Shown: positions 31,258 to 40,537, counted from the first letter of the stretch. The stretch is DNA of 64,000 nt from Minwuia thermotolerans (GCF_002924445.1 NZ_PIGG01000023.1:1-64000); one strand, 5' to 3'. Translations and numbers: made by a program. The notes: generated by a model from the sequence alone, not told the origin.

Positions 31258-32591
31258 GCGCCGGCGAGCGGCCGTCGCTGGGCCGGGTCTGGATCCTGGC
31301 CTGGCCGATCATCCTGTCCAACGTCACCACGCCTCTTCTCGGCATGGTGGACACCGCGGTGGTGGGCCACCTGCCCGGCCCCGAGCACATCGGCGGCGTC
31401 GCCATCGGCGCGCTGGTCTTCACCTCGGTGTTCTGGCTGTTCAGTTTTCTCAGGATGGGGACCAGCGGCTTCGCGGCGCAGGCCGCCGGCGCCGAAGACG
31501 CGCCCGAGATCGCGGCGGTGCTGGGCCGCGCCATCCTGCTGGCCGCCGGCCTGGGTCTGATCCTGCTGGCGCTGCAGGCGCCGATCTGGTGGGCGGCGCG
31601 CGATTTGTTCGACGCCAGCGCCGCGGTGCAGACGCTCGCCGGCGAATATTTCTTCGTCCGCATCTGGTGCGCGCCGGCGACCCTGATGAACTACGCCCTG
31701 CTGGGCTGGTTCATCGGTCTGCAGCACACGCGCGTGGCGCTGCTCATCCAGATCTGGCTGAACGGCGTCAACATCGTCCTCGACCTGGTCTTCGTCGTCG
31801 GCCTCGAAATGGGCGTGCCCGGCGTCGCCTGGGCGACGCTGGCCGGCGAATGGTCAGCCGCGGTCCTGGGCCTGCTCGTCGCCGGCCGGATGGTCCGGCG
31901 GCGCGGCGCGGCGCTCAATCTGCCAAGAATCCTCGACATCGGCCGGCTCAAGCGCTTCTTCCGCGCCAATGTGGACATCATGATCCGGACCGCGTGCCTG
32001 ATCTTCTCCTTCGCCTTCTTCACACGGGAAGCGGCTCAGTTCGGCGACCTGGCGCTGGCGGCCAATGCGGTGCTGCTGCAGATGGTCCACATGACCGCCT
32101 ATGGTCTGGACGGTTTCGCCTTCGCCGCAGAGGCGCTGGTCGGCGCCGCGATCGGCCGGCGCAGCCACGCGGCGCTGCGCGGCGCGGTCGTGGCGAGCAC
32201 GATCTGGGCGGGAATCGTCGCCGTCGCCATCGCGCTGGTCTATCTCGCCGCAGGCGACCTCATCATCGCTCTGATGACCGATCAGGAGGCGGTGCGCGCG
32301 ACGGCCGGCGCCTATCTGCCATGGGTGGCGCTCTACCCGGTGGTGGCGATCTGGTGCTTTCAGCTCGACGGCGTCTTCATCGGCGCCACCCAGACCGCCG
32401 ACATGCGCAACGCGATGCTGGCCAGCCTGGCGATCTACATGGCCGCGGCGCTCACCTTGCCGGCGATGTGGGGCAATCACGGGCTGTGGGCCGCGCTGAC
32501 GGTGCTGAACCTGGCGCGCGGCGCCACCCTGGCGGCGCTCTATCCCAGGGTCGAGCGGCGGACGGCGCCGGCGGTCAGTCCAGGGGCTTGA
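31254..32591 (+). CDS. MATE family efflux transporter
   Basis: 445 residues, ATG overlapping the flavoprotein stop. Twelve hydrophobic helices are visible in two homologous halves; IILSNVTTPLLGMVDTAVVGHL and TSGFAAQAAGAED in the N half and LDGFAFAAEALVGAAIGRR in the C half are typical of DinF/NorM-type multidrug and toxin extrusion carriers of the DinF branch. It exports cations or drugs in exchange for H+ or Na+. The 3' end overlaps the small minus-strand gene by 17 bp. Confidence 0.9.
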   Translation: MSAGERPSLGRVWILAWPIILSNVTTPLLGMVDTAVVGHLPGPEHIGGVAIGALVFTSVFWLFSFLRMGTSGFAAQAAGAEDAPEIAAVLGRAILLAAGLGLILLALQAPIWWAARDLFDASAAVQTLAGEYFFVRIWCAPATLMNYALLGWFIGLQHTRVALLIQIWLNGVNIVLDLVFVVGLEMGVPGVAWATLAGEWSAAVLGLLVAGRMVRRRGAALNLPRILDIGRLKRFFRANVDIMIRTACLIFSFAFFTREAAQFGDLALAANAVLLQMVHMTAYGLDGFAFAAEALVGAAIGRRSHAALRGAVVASTIWAGIVAVAIALVYLAAGDLIIALMTDQEAVRATAGAYLPWVALYPVVAIWCFQLDGVFIGATQTADMRNAMLASLAIYMAAALTLPAMWGNHGLWAALTVLNLARGATLAALYPRVERRTAPAVSPGA

Positions 32592-32817
32592 TGTTGTTGA
32601 TGGCGAACTTGTTGACCAGCGTGATCTCACCGGTCCGCGAGTCTTCGAGCGGGAAGAACATGCCCGGTTCGTTCAGCAGGTCCTGCACGCGCTGGGTAGC
32701 GCGGATGAACACGCTGCCTTCCAGCTCCGTGCCGTCCGTCATCAGGATCAGGGTGTCGACCTTGATCTTGGGAACGTAGCTCTTGCGCGAGGACATGGAT
32801 TCGACTGTCTTCTTCAT
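32575..32817 (-). CDS. Small conserved hypothetical protein (DUF6812-like)
   Basis: 80 residues. The core VDTLILMTDGTELEGSVFI, followed by an RVQDLLNEPGMFFPLED segment and NKFAINNIKPLD, reads like a small all-beta fold and recalls uncharacterised alphaproteobacterial proteins of the DUF6812 type. No signal peptide or membrane helix. It is cytoplasmic and of unknown function. It overlaps the end of the MATE gene on the other strand and is 23 bp downstream of the AbrB-type gene, so it may belong to that transcript. Confidence 0.7.
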   Translation of the reverse strand: MKKTVESMSSRKSYVPKIKVDTLILMTDGTELEGSVFIRATQRVQDLLNEPGMFFPLEDSRTGEITLVNKFAINNIKPLD

Positions 32818-32840
32818 GCCGCCAACCTAGGCGGCGAGGG

Positions 32841-33911
32841 TTAACGACCCGTTTCCCGGGATCTGCGGGCGCCGATCCGGAACAGCGACGGCCCCAGGAC
32901 CACGATCATCATGATCCGGCAGATGTGCATGGTCGAAACAAAAGCCGTATCGATGCCGAGCGCAAGGGCTATCAGCGACATTTCCGCCAGCCCGCCGGGC
33001 GCCAGCACCAGGATCATGGCCTCGGGCCGGATGCCGATCATGTCCGCGCTTGCCAACGTGATCAGCACCGCCAGCCCCAGCAGCAGGACCGAGGTTCCCA
33101 ACGCAAGGCGGGCAACGCGCCAGATCATGGAAAACGCCGTGCCGACGAAGCGGCTGCCCACGGCCGCGCCAAGGACGAGCTGCGCCGCGGCTACCGGCAC
33201 CGGCGGCGGCGTCACCGCCGTGAGGCCCAGAAGGTGGACCAGCGCGGAGAGAATCATGGGTCCGACCAGAGCTGCCGCCGGCACGCGGCAGAGACTGGCC
33301 AGCGGCCAGCCGAGCGCGGCGCAGGCCACCAGGATCAGCCAGTCCACCGGCGCCGCATCGACGCCCGGCGTCTCGGGCATGATCGAGGGCACATCGGCGC
33401 CCAGCACCAGCCGGAACCAGAACGGGATGATCAGAATGATGGAAATGACCCGGATGGTGTGGACCAGCGAGACCTTCCGCGAATCGCCGCCCATCTCCTC
33501 GCTGGCCAGAACCATTTCCCCCAGACCGCCGGGGGTGGACGAGAAATAGGCGGTGATCGGATCGAAGCCCCCGACGCGGCGCAGGAAGACATAGCTGAGC
33601 AGGCTGCCGATCACGACGAACCCGGCGAGGATGGCGAGGGCCGCCGCCCACTGGCCCATGCGGTCGGCCACCTCCGGCGAGAACGCGCTGCCCAGGAAGA
33701 CGCCCAGTATGCTGACCATGACCGAGCGGAAACGGCGGTCCAGCGCCGGCCGCAGCCCGCCGATGGCGGCGGCGGAGACGAAGATCATCGATCCCAGCAT
33801 CCAGGCCAGCGGCATCTGCAGCCAGAAGAACAGCGCCCCGCCGGACGCGCCCACGCCAAGCGCGACCGCGTGGCCACGCCAGTCAACCGATGCCAGGCGC
33901 TCGCCGATCAA
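32841..33911 (-). CDS. AbrB-family membrane protein (PF05145 type)
   Basis: 356 residues from TTG overlapping the stop of the upstream deacylase gene (TTGA). Ten or so transmembrane helices form two repeats, each with a PLAWMLGSMIF- or PAAALVGPMILSA-like motif, plus YFSSTPGGLGEMVLAS and LVLAPGGLAEMSLIAL, the duplicated PGG-EM motif of this family. Despite the AbrB name these are membrane proteins of uncertain transport or regulatory role. The gene belongs to the methyltransferase-deacylase-AbrB run on the minus strand. Confidence 0.85.
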   Translation of the reverse strand: MIGERLASVDWRGHAVALGVGASGGALFFWLQMPLAWMLGSMIFVSAAAIGGLRPALDRRFRSVMVSILGVFLGSAFSPEVADRMGQWAAALAILAGFVVIGSLLSYVFLRRVGGFDPITAYFSSTPGGLGEMVLASEEMGGDSRKVSLVHTIRVISIILIIPFWFRLVLGADVPSIMPETPGVDAAPVDWLILVACAALGWPLASLCRVPAAALVGPMILSALVHLLGLTAVTPPPVPVAAAQLVLGAAVGSRFVGTAFSMIWRVARLALGTSVLLLGLAVLITLASADMIGIRPEAMILVLAPGGLAEMSLIALALGIDTAFVSTMHICRIMMIVVLGPSLFRIGARRSRETGR

Positions 33912-34909
33912 GCCACATACCGTCCCAGCCGGACCGCGGTCTGGCCGGTGGCCAACCGTCTGGAGGGCATGATCAGCACGCAATTGTCGTAGGGCGTCTC
34001 GACCGGCCGTCCGCCGTCGTGACCGATCACGGTGCCGGCCTTTTCGATCATGTCGAGATTCTCGGGATTGCCGACGAAGCGGAAACTCTGACCGCGGATC
34101 GTCACCCGGTCGGTCACTTCGATGACACGCGGAGCGGGCCGCTCCGGCCAGTCGCAGATCCGCCGGGCCGCCTCCGGACGCAACGTTCCAGTGGCGGCCA
34201 GGAAGCGCGCCAGCACCTCGGTCGCGTTGTCCGCAGCGGCCGGATCGCGGTGCTGACCGCATTCGGCCAGCAACGCCGTGCGCGTTCCGTGCGCAGCGCC
34301 GAAACCACCGAAATCCCGCATTCGCCGGCCGGCGGCGTGGCCCGGGTCGGCGACAACGATGCGTGGAAACCCGACGCGGATGGCGAGCTCCCGTCCCCGC
34401 TCAGCGGTCCCTGCGAGCATCAGCGGTTCGCCGCCCGTCTGCATCGAATGCAGATCCAGCAGCTGATCGGCCTGCTCGATCAGCGGTCTGATCCGCCGGG
34501 CGCGGTCGAGTTCGCTGGACCGCCGCGGGCTGTCCAGCGTTTCCGCGTCCCACAGCCGGTTGAAATCCTCGTCGACGAAACGCGCCCGGGCGGGCGCAGC
34601 GGGGTCGAACCCCAGATAGGCGGCGACATTGCAGAAGCAGAACGTCAATGCGCCGCGCTCGGGACGCGGTTCTGTCGCCAGGGCCCGGACCAGCGCATGC
34701 ACGCCGCACAGTTCGTTGCCGTGAACGACGGCAGCTACCAGGACCTCGGGGCCCGGACGGCCGCTGTCGAAACGGTGCGCATAGTCGATACCGGTATTGC
34801 CGCGGCGCAGACCGGAAAGGTCGATCGGCATCAGATCTGCGCGTGCGGCCTGTTTTTCCATCGCCTCGTCCGGTCCGGCTGATTCACGGTTCTGTAGCAT
34901 CGGCGTCAT
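33908..34909 (-). CDS. M14-like succinylglutamate desuccinylase/aspartoacylase family protein
   Basis: 333 residues, ATG overlapping the stop of the methyltransferase gene (ATGA). The zinc site is VVHGNELCGVHAL (His and Glu) and LLDLHSMQTGG (His), with the catalytic Glu later in ALLAECGQH. The last third is a small C-terminal domain. Members hydrolyse N-acyl amino acids or related amides; the substrate is not predictable. It is flanked in one operon by a methyltransferase and a membrane protein. Confidence 0.85.
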   Translation of the reverse strand: MTPMLQNRESAGPDEAMEKQAARADLMPIDLSGLRRGNTGIDYAHRFDSGRPGPEVLVAAVVHGNELCGVHALVRALATEPRPERGALTFCFCNVAAYLGFDPAAPARARFVDEDFNRLWDAETLDSPRRSSELDRARRIRPLIEQADQLLDLHSMQTGGEPLMLAGTAERGRELAIRVGFPRIVVADPGHAAGRRMRDFGGFGAAHGTRTALLAECGQHRDPAAADNATEVLARFLAATGTLRPEAARRICDWPERPAPRVIEVTDRVTIRGQSFRFVGNPENLDMIEKAGTVIGHDGGRPVETPYDNCVLIMPSRRLATGQTAVRLGRYVA

Positions 34910-35427
34910 GGCCGGTCCATGTCCGGACGCCGGGCCGCAATCTTCTGGCGGACGGCCGACGGCGGACCCGGCTCGAAGCCGTGCCGGTACTCGAGGACTT
35001 CCAGCTCCGCGCCGACAGCCTCCAGCAACTCGTTGGGCCGCAGAAGGAAATCCGGATTGCGGGGCCGGCCGAAGGCCTCGTTGCCGGCGGCGAAGGTCTC
35101 GTAGATCAGCACACCGCCCGGTGCCACGGCGGCGACGATCTCCGGCAGCAGAGGCCGCCAGAGATAATTGGTGACGATGACACCGCCGAATCGCCGGCCC
35201 GCCAGGGGCCAGGCTGCCGCCTCCAGGTCCGCAGCCAAGATCTCCACCCCGCCGTCGTCCGCGAAGGCGTTCAGCCCGGCCGTATCACGATCCACCGCGA
35301 CCACCGCCAGGCCGGCCCGGCGGCAAAGCCGGACATGCCGTCCCGACCCCGCGGCCAGATCCAGCACGGCCCCGCCCGCCGGCACGAAGTCGAGATGACG
35401 CATCACCCAAGAACTGGCCGGGGGCAT
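34906..35427 (-). CDS. Class I SAM-dependent methyltransferase
   Basis: 173 residues. A compact Rossmann methyltransferase with the SAM motif VLDLAAGSGRHVRLC, acidic post-motif VVAVDRDTAG, and motif II GVIVTNYLWRPLLPEI, and a GGVLIYETF strand. It resembles small TehB/tellurite-type methyltransferases. Substrate is unknown. It is the first gene of the minus-strand run ending in the AbrB-type protein, and is divergent from the DUF1178 gene across 90 bp. Confidence 0.85.
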   Translation of the reverse strand: MPPASSWVMRHLDFVPAGGAVLDLAAGSGRHVRLCRRAGLAVVAVDRDTAGLNAFADDGGVEILAADLEAAAWPLAGRRFGGVIVTNYLWRPLLPEIVAAVAPGGVLIYETFAAGNEAFGRPRNPDFLLRPNELLEAVGAELEVLEYRHGFEPGPPSAVRQKIAARRPDMDRP

Positions 35428-35517
35428 GATCGTCCTTTCTTGTGTTTCCCGCCCGAGTTGACCATTTATGACGCACTGGCGGCGTTCGCCACCTCCCTGT
35501 CACATACCCAGGCGAAT

Positions 35518-35931
35518 ATGATCAGCTTCGATCTCAGGTGCAGTTCCGATCATGTCTTCGAGGGCTGGTTCGGCTCCAGCGCGGATTTCGAGGATCAGTC
35601 CGCGCGCGGCCTCGTCACTTGCCCCGTCTGCGGAAATGGCGAGGTGCGCAAGGCGCCGATGGCGCCCAATGTGGCCTCCCGCAAGGGCGCTGAGGAGGCG
35701 CCGGTCGATCCCCGGCAGATGTACGTCATGCTGAAGAAGCTGCGCCGCGAGGTGGAGAAGAACGCCGACTATGTCGGGCCGCGCTTCGCCGAGGAGGCGC
35801 GCCGCATCCACTATGGCGAGAGCGATCCGCGCGGAATCTACGGCGAAAGCACCGCCGAGGAAGCCGAGGCGCTGCGGGAGGAAGGCGTCGAATTCGCCCG
35901 GATACCCTGGGTCCCCGACGCCGAGAACTGA
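35518..35931 (+). CDS. DUF1178 family protein
   Basis: 137 residues from ATG (MISFDLRCSSDHVFEGWF). The N-terminus carries a zinc-ribbon-like pair: Cys8 and a second CPVCG element at 34-38, so a small metal site is likely. The rest is helical, with RIHYGESDPRGIYGESTAEEAEAL being typical of the family. Function is unknown. Longer in-frame starts upstream overlap the divergent methyltransferase gene and were rejected. Confidence 0.85.
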   Translation: MISFDLRCSSDHVFEGWFGSSADFEDQSARGLVTCPVCGNGEVRKAPMAPNVASRKGAEEAPVDPRQMYVMLKKLRREVEKNADYVGPRFAEEARRIHYGESDPRGIYGESTAEEAEALREEGVEFARIPWVPDAEN

Positions 35932-35938
35932 TCCCCCC

Positions 35939-37210
35939 TCAGAGACGGTCACGCAACCTGTACCAGAGCCGGAACAGCGCCAGCAGCGGCTGACGCAGCG
36001 CCGCGCCGCCGGGAAACAGGCCATGGGGAACCGAAGCGAAGACATCGAAGCGGCCGGCATCGCCGGCGATGGCCTCTGCGATCACCTGCCCCGCCATGCC
36101 GGTCAGCGCCACGCCCTGACCCGAGAAGCCCTGCGCGTAGTAGAGACGCCTGCCGATACGGCCGATGTCCGGCAACCGGTTGCGGGTGATCGAGACCCGC
36201 CCGCCCCAGGCGTGGTCGATGCCGATGCCGGCGAGCCCCGGATAGACCCGCGCGATCCGCCGGCCGAGCAGCCGCGCGCCGTCCTCGGCGCCGTCCCGTC
36301 CGCGATAGCTGACGCCGCCGCCGAAAAGCAGACGGTTGTCGGCAGTGAAGCGGTAATAGTCGAGGGCGACGTGGGTGTCGCAGACGCACTCGCCGCCGGG
36401 CAGCAGCCCCGTGCGCTCCTCAGCCGCCAGCGGACGCGTGGCGACAACCCAGGTGCCGACCGGCATGGCGCGGGAGCCGAGCGGCGGCACCAGGCCGTCG
36501 AGATAGGCGTTGGCTGCGACCAGCACGTGGGACGCCCTGACGACCCCTCGGGCCGTATGGACGACGCCATTCTCCCCATCGACCGAGGTCGCCGGCGAAT
36601 CCTCGTGCAGGACCGCGCCACGGGCTTCCGCCGCAGCGGCGAGACCCAGGAGGTACTTCAACGGATGCAGATGGCCCGAACGCTGGTCGCGCAGACCGCC
36701 GTGATAGATGCCGCTACCTGTGGCGGCCGCTGTGGCTGCGGAATCCAGAAGTTCCAGATGGCCGTAGCCGAAACTCTCCGCGAGCACCGCGCGTTCACGG
36801 CGCAGGGGCTCCATGTGACTGGCCCTGGCGGCCGCGTAGATGAAACCCCGGCGCAGATCGCAGTCGATGCCGTGTTCCGCCGCGCGCCGGTCGATCAGGC
36901 TCACCGCCTCCTCGGCCATCGCCCAGAGCGCGCGGGCGGGTTCGATGCCCAGGCGCGCGGCGAGCGACACCACGTCGGCGGAGAACCCGTAATTGATCTG
37001 ACCGCCATTGCGTCCGCTGGCGCCGGCGCCGATGCGTTTCGCCTCCAGCAGCCGAACGCCGAAACCGCGCGCGGCCAGCTCCAGAGCCGCTCCGACCCCC
37101 GTGAAGCCGCCGCCGACGATGCAGACGTCTGCGCGCACCTCGCCCACCAGCGCCGCGCGCGGCGGCGTGCCGGGCGCCGTGGCCTCGTAATATGTCTTCT
37201 TACGTGTCAT
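35939..37210 (-). CDS. FAD-dependent oxidoreductase of the DAO/PuuB family
   Basis: 423 residues from ATG (MTRKKTYYEAT), GGAGA 7 nt upstream. FAD motif VCIVGGGFTGVGAALELAARG, followed by GASGRNGGQINYGFS, and a C-terminal YYAQGFSGQGVALTGMAG. It resembles gamma-glutamylputrescine oxidase and is distinct from the homologue at 29.9-31.3 kb. Polyamine or amino-acid-derived amine oxidation is likely. It is convergent with DUF1178 (7-bp gap) and divergent from the SLC13-type permease. Confidence 0.87.
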   Translation of the reverse strand: MTRKKTYYEATAPGTPPRAALVGEVRADVCIVGGGFTGVGAALELAARGFGVRLLEAKRIGAGASGRNGGQINYGFSADVVSLAARLGIEPARALWAMAEEAVSLIDRRAAEHGIDCDLRRGFIYAAARASHMEPLRRERAVLAESFGYGHLELLDSAATAAATGSGIYHGGLRDQRSGHLHPLKYLLGLAAAAEARGAVLHEDSPATSVDGENGVVHTARGVVRASHVLVAANAYLDGLVPPLGSRAMPVGTWVVATRPLAAEERTGLLPGGECVCDTHVALDYYRFTADNRLLFGGGVSYRGRDGAEDGARLLGRRIARVYPGLAGIGIDHAWGGRVSITRNRLPDIGRIGRRLYYAQGFSGQGVALTGMAGQVIAEAIAGDAGRFDVFASVPHGLFPGGAALRQPLLALFRLWYRLRDRL

Positions 37211-37317
37211 CGACGTCTCCGTGGATCCGGAAAGGTTGCAGGGGACCGTCGGCTTGTGGGCGTGCAGACGCCCGATCATATTGCGGCTTGAGCTTCGGCG
37301 CGCAGGAGATTCGCCAT

Positions 37318-39171
37318 ATGGCGATGGTGGAACCGACATTGCAGATGTGGCTGGTGCTGGGCGTCATCGCCGTCGCGGTCGCCATCTATGCCAGCGAACG
37401 GCTCTCGATCGAGCTGACCTCGCTACTCGTGGTCGCCGCGCTGACCGCGACCTTCCACTTCCTCCCGGCGACGCCGCTGCCGGAAATGCCGGCGATCACC
37501 ACACGCGCCCTGCTTGCCGGCCTGGCCGATCCGGCGCTGATCACGGTGCTGGCCCTGATGGTGATCGGCCAGGGCATGATCCGCACAGGCGCGCTGGACG
37601 CGCCGATCCGGCGCATGGCGGCACTGCGCAGGATTCATCCCTTCCTGGCGGTCTTCGCAGGGCTGCTGACCGTGGCGGTAACCAGCGGCATTCTGAACAA
37701 CACGCCGGTGGTCGTCATCTTCATTCCCATCATGGTCGCCCTGTCGGCACAGCTCCGCCGCAGCGCCAGCCGCGTGATGATTCCGTTGAGCTACGCAGCG
37801 ATCCTGGGCGGCATGACCACGCTGATCGGCTCCTCCACCAACCTGCTGGTCGTCGCGGCGGCGAAGAACGCCGGAGCCGAGTCCATCGGCTTCTTCGACT
37901 TCACCCTGATCGGCGTGGTTCTGGCGTCGGTGGGCCTGGTCTATGTCATCTTCGTGGCCCCGAAGCTGCTGCCAGACCGGTCCAGCTACGCCCAGAGTCT
38001 GACGGAGGGCGTCGCGGGCAAGCAGTTCATTGCCCAGATCGACATCCGCTCCGGCTCCTCCCTGATCGGCGAGACCGCTCGGGCGGGGCTGTTTCCCAGC
38101 CTGCCGGGCATCACCGTGCGGCTGATCCAGCGGCGCGAGGAATCGATCCTGCCGCCCTTCGACGGCATCGAACTCCAGACCGGCGACGAGCTCATCGTGG
38201 CGGCGACGCGCAAGTCGATCACGGAGGCCATCAGCCGGACACCGGACCTGCGGTCGGCGCTGCATGCCAGCGACGACCTGCCCGCGGCGGACGACAACGA
38301 GCAGAAGATGGACCGCGACTTCGTGCTGGCCGAGGTCGTGGTGGCGCCGGCCAGCCGGATCATCGGCCGCAACCTGGCGCAGATCGTCTTTCACACGCGC
38401 ACGCGCTGCACCGTCATCGGCATCCAGCGGCGCAGCCGGATGATCCGCCAGGGCCTGCACGATATCCGCCTGGAGGCGGGCGACGTGCTGCTGCTGCTGG
38501 GACACCGCACCGACGTGCAGCGTCTGCGCGGCAACCGCGACGTCATCCTGCAGGAATGGTCGGCCGACGATCTGCCGGCCATCGAGTACGCTGGCCGGTC
38601 GACCCTGATCTTCGCCAGCGTGGTGGCCGCCGCCGCCACCGGCGTGCTGCCCATTGTCGTGGCGGCCCTGCTGGGGGCCGCGGCGATGCTGCTGACAGGC
38701 TGCCTCAACATCCACCAGGCCATGCGCGCCATGGACCGCCGCGTGGCGCTGATGATCTGGGCCGCGCTGGCCATGGGCACCGCGCTCCACGGCACAGGCG
38801 GCGCGTCCTTCATCGCCCAGAACCTGATGACCGCGCTGGACGGGGCGCCGCCGCTGGCGGTGCTGTCGGTGTATTTCCTGATCGTGGCCGGTTTCACCAA
38901 CATCCTGTCGAACAACGCCACGGCCGTGCTGTTCACGCCGATCGGGATCGGCCTCGCCCAGTCGCTTCAGATCGAATGGGAGGTGTTCATCTTCGCCACA
39001 CTGTTCGCCGCCAACTGTTCCTTCGCGACGCCCATGGGCTACCAGACCAACCTGCTGGTCATGGGCCCAGGCCATTATCGGTTCGCGGACTATCTGAGAG
39101 CCGGCATTCCGCTGATCCTCATCATCTGGGCCGCCTACACCGCGGTCGCCGCCGTGATCTACGATCTTTAG
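37318..39171 (+). CDS. SLC13-family permease with two RCK-C (TrkA-C) domains
   Basis: 617 residues from ATG with AGGAG 9 nt upstream. The two halves of a divalent anion:Na+ symporter-like membrane domain surround a soluble insertion (about residues 215-440) that carries two TrkA-C modules: GITVRLIQRREESILPPF...GDELIVAAT and FHTRTRCTVIGIQRRSRM...GDVLLLLGH. The repeated motifs SGILNNTPVVVIFIP and TNILSNNATAVLFTP are the helical hairpins that bind substrate. Such proteins take up sulfate, thiosulfate or organic diacids; the RCK-C domains probably gate activity by ligand binding. No partner genes are evident. Confidence 0.88.
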   Translation: MAMVEPTLQMWLVLGVIAVAVAIYASERLSIELTSLLVVAALTATFHFLPATPLPEMPAITTRALLAGLADPALITVLALMVIGQGMIRTGALDAPIRRMAALRRIHPFLAVFAGLLTVAVTSGILNNTPVVVIFIPIMVALSAQLRRSASRVMIPLSYAAILGGMTTLIGSSTNLLVVAAAKNAGAESIGFFDFTLIGVVLASVGLVYVIFVAPKLLPDRSSYAQSLTEGVAGKQFIAQIDIRSGSSLIGETARAGLFPSLPGITVRLIQRREESILPPFDGIELQTGDELIVAATRKSITEAISRTPDLRSALHASDDLPAADDNEQKMDRDFVLAEVVVAPASRIIGRNLAQIVFHTRTRCTVIGIQRRSRMIRQGLHDIRLEAGDVLLLLGHRTDVQRLRGNRDVILQEWSADDLPAIEYAGRSTLIFASVVAAAATGVLPIVVAALLGAAAMLLTGCLNIHQAMRAMDRRVALMIWAALAMGTALHGTGGASFIAQNLMTALDGAPPLAVLSVYFLIVAGFTNILSNNATAVLFTPIGIGLAQSLQIEWEVFIFATLFAANCSFATPMGYQTNLLVMGPGHYRFADYLRAGIPLILIIWAAYTAVAAVIYDL

Positions 39172-39329
39172 GCCGAAGGTGCGGGGGGACGCTTGACCGC
39201 GGGCGCGGGAACACCAAGTCAGGGCTTCGCGCGGCGGTTTCCGACCTGCCGCATTCGGGGCGACGATCGCAATCGGGTTCGCGAAATCAGTTGCTGCAGG
39301 ATCGCCATCACTGAATTACCCTTTCGAGC

Positions 39330-40079
39330 ATGAAGCGCGTCCAGATTCCGCTCAGGCACTTCTTCGCCACGCCGCCCACGCCCTGTCCGTATCTGTCAGG
39401 CAAGATGGAACGCAAGGTCGTGACGCTGCTTTCGGGCGAGGAGCCGGATCACCTGCACAGCGTGCTTTCGACCGCAGGGTTCCGGCGCAGCCAGGATCTG
39501 GCCTATCGCCCCGCCTGCGACGACTGCAACGCCTGCGTGCCGGTGCGCATTCCCGCCGAGCGGTTCAGGCCCAACCGGACCCAGCGCAAGAACTGGCGGC
39601 GCAACAGCGACCTGAAGGCGCGGATCATGCCGGCCGTCGCAACGCGGGAGCATTACATCCTGTTCCGTCAGTACCTGTCGTCGCGCCATGCCGAAGGCGG
39701 CATGGCCGAGATGCGCTTCGGCGACTACCGCGCCATGATCGAGGATACGCCGGTCGACAGTTGTCTGGTCGAGTTCCGCGACCGGGAACAGACGTTACGC
39801 GCGGTATGTCTGACCGACCGGATGCAGGACGGCTTCTCGCTGGTGTACAGTTACTTCCGTCCCTCCGATGCGGCACGCAGCCTGGGCACCTACATTGTCC
39901 AGTGGCACGTGCAGCACGCCATCGCCGAAGGCCTCGATCACGTCTATCTGGGCTACTGGATCGCCGACAGCCGCAAGATGTCCTACAAGTCGGCCTTCCG
40001 GCCCCTGGAGCAACTTACCGCCGATGGATGGGAAGACCTCGGCCGGGGCGAGGATAGCGCCGATCAGTTCGCGAACTGA
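39330..40079 (+). CDS. bpt: Aspartate/glutamate leucyltransferase (Bpt-type)
   Basis: 249 residues. Bpt attaches Leu from Leu-tRNA to N-terminal Asp or Glu, making an N-degron for ClpS. The N-terminal part has CPYLSGKMERKVVTLL and YRPACDDCNACVPVRI (Cys cluster of the ATE fold), and the C-terminal GNAT-like domain has SLGTYIVQWHVQHA and YLGYWIADSRKMSYKSAFRP. It is convergent with hspQ and the two genes share a palindrome that encodes their last residues and stops. Ribosome site is weak. Confidence 0.95.
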   Translation: MKRVQIPLRHFFATPPTPCPYLSGKMERKVVTLLSGEEPDHLHSVLSTAGFRRSQDLAYRPACDDCNACVPVRIPAERFRPNRTQRKNWRRNSDLKARIMPAVATREHYILFRQYLSSRHAEGGMAEMRFGDYRAMIEDTPVDSCLVEFRDREQTLRAVCLTDRMQDGFSLVYSYFRPSDAARSLGTYIVQWHVQHAIAEGLDHVYLGYWIADSRKMSYKSAFRPLEQLTADGWEDLGRGEDSADQFAN

Positions 40080-40080
40080 T
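40063..40080. repeat. 18-bp perfect palindrome shared by bpt and hspQ 3' ends
   Basis: ATCAGTTCG/CGAACTGAT is identical on both strands. Read either way it codes Gln-Phe-Ala-Asn-stop, so both proteins end in QFAN. The core TCAGTTCGCGAACTGA spans both stop codons (40064-40079). Confidence 0.95.
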
Positions 40081-40390
40081 TCATCGGGACGTAGCGCCCA
40101 TCCTGGATCTTCGAGAAGAACTCGTCCACCTGCGGATGGCTGACCGGCTCGCCGGACTCGTCCCACAGCAGGTTCTGCTCCGAGACATAGGCGATATAGG
40201 TGGATTCCTCGTTCTCGGCCAGCAGGTGATAGAAGGGCTGGTCCTTCCGCGGACGCATATGTTCCGGGATTCTGAGCCACCACTCTTCCGTGTTGTTGAA
40301 CTCCGGGTCGACGTCGAAGATCACGCCACGAAACGGAAAGATGCGGTGGCGCACGATATCGCCGATGCGGAATTTCGCCAAAGCCACCAT
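40064..40390 (-). CDS. hspQ: Heat shock protein HspQ
   Basis: 108 residues from ATG (MVALAKFRIGDIV); an upstream extension is not supported. HspQ is a small beta-barrel that acts as a specificity factor for Lon in Yersinia and was first described as a heat-shock hemimethylated-DNA-binding protein. Visible conserved stretches are FRIGDIVRHRIFPFRGVIFD, EWWLRIPEHMRPRKDQPFYH, and TYIAYVSEQNLL. Convergent with bpt. About 75 bp upstream lies a perfect AGGTCA-A-TGACCT dyad. A heat-shock -35/-10 pair could not be placed. Confidence 0.94.
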   Translation of the reverse strand: MVALAKFRIGDIVRHRIFPFRGVIFDVDPEFNNTEEWWLRIPEHMRPRKDQPFYHLLAENEESTYIAYVSEQNLLWDESGEPVSHPQVDEFFSKIQDGRYVPMNQFAN

Positions 40391-40464
40391 GTTCACCCGA
40401 ATACGCTCCACTGCTCTGAGTCGGCCTGCGCCGTCTCGACTATCAGATGCGACCTCTCGGCCCA

Positions 40465-40537
40465 AGGTCAATGACCTGACAATCAATTTCACCGGGGCGC
40501 AAACGATGACGCCGCCAGGGAGGGGACTGGCGGCGTC
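40465..40537. promoter_or_regulatory. Dyad and hairpin in the gap upstream of hspQ
   Basis: Two structures lie in the 240-bp gap 40391-40630. A 13-bp perfect dyad AGGTCA-A-TGACCT (40465-40477) could be an operator. A 10-bp stem GACGCCGCCA/TGGCGGCGTC with a 10-nt loop (40508-40537) may end the transcript of the lipoprotein gene whose stop is 94 bp to the right. No U tract follows on either strand, so both roles are tentative. Confidence 0.4.
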
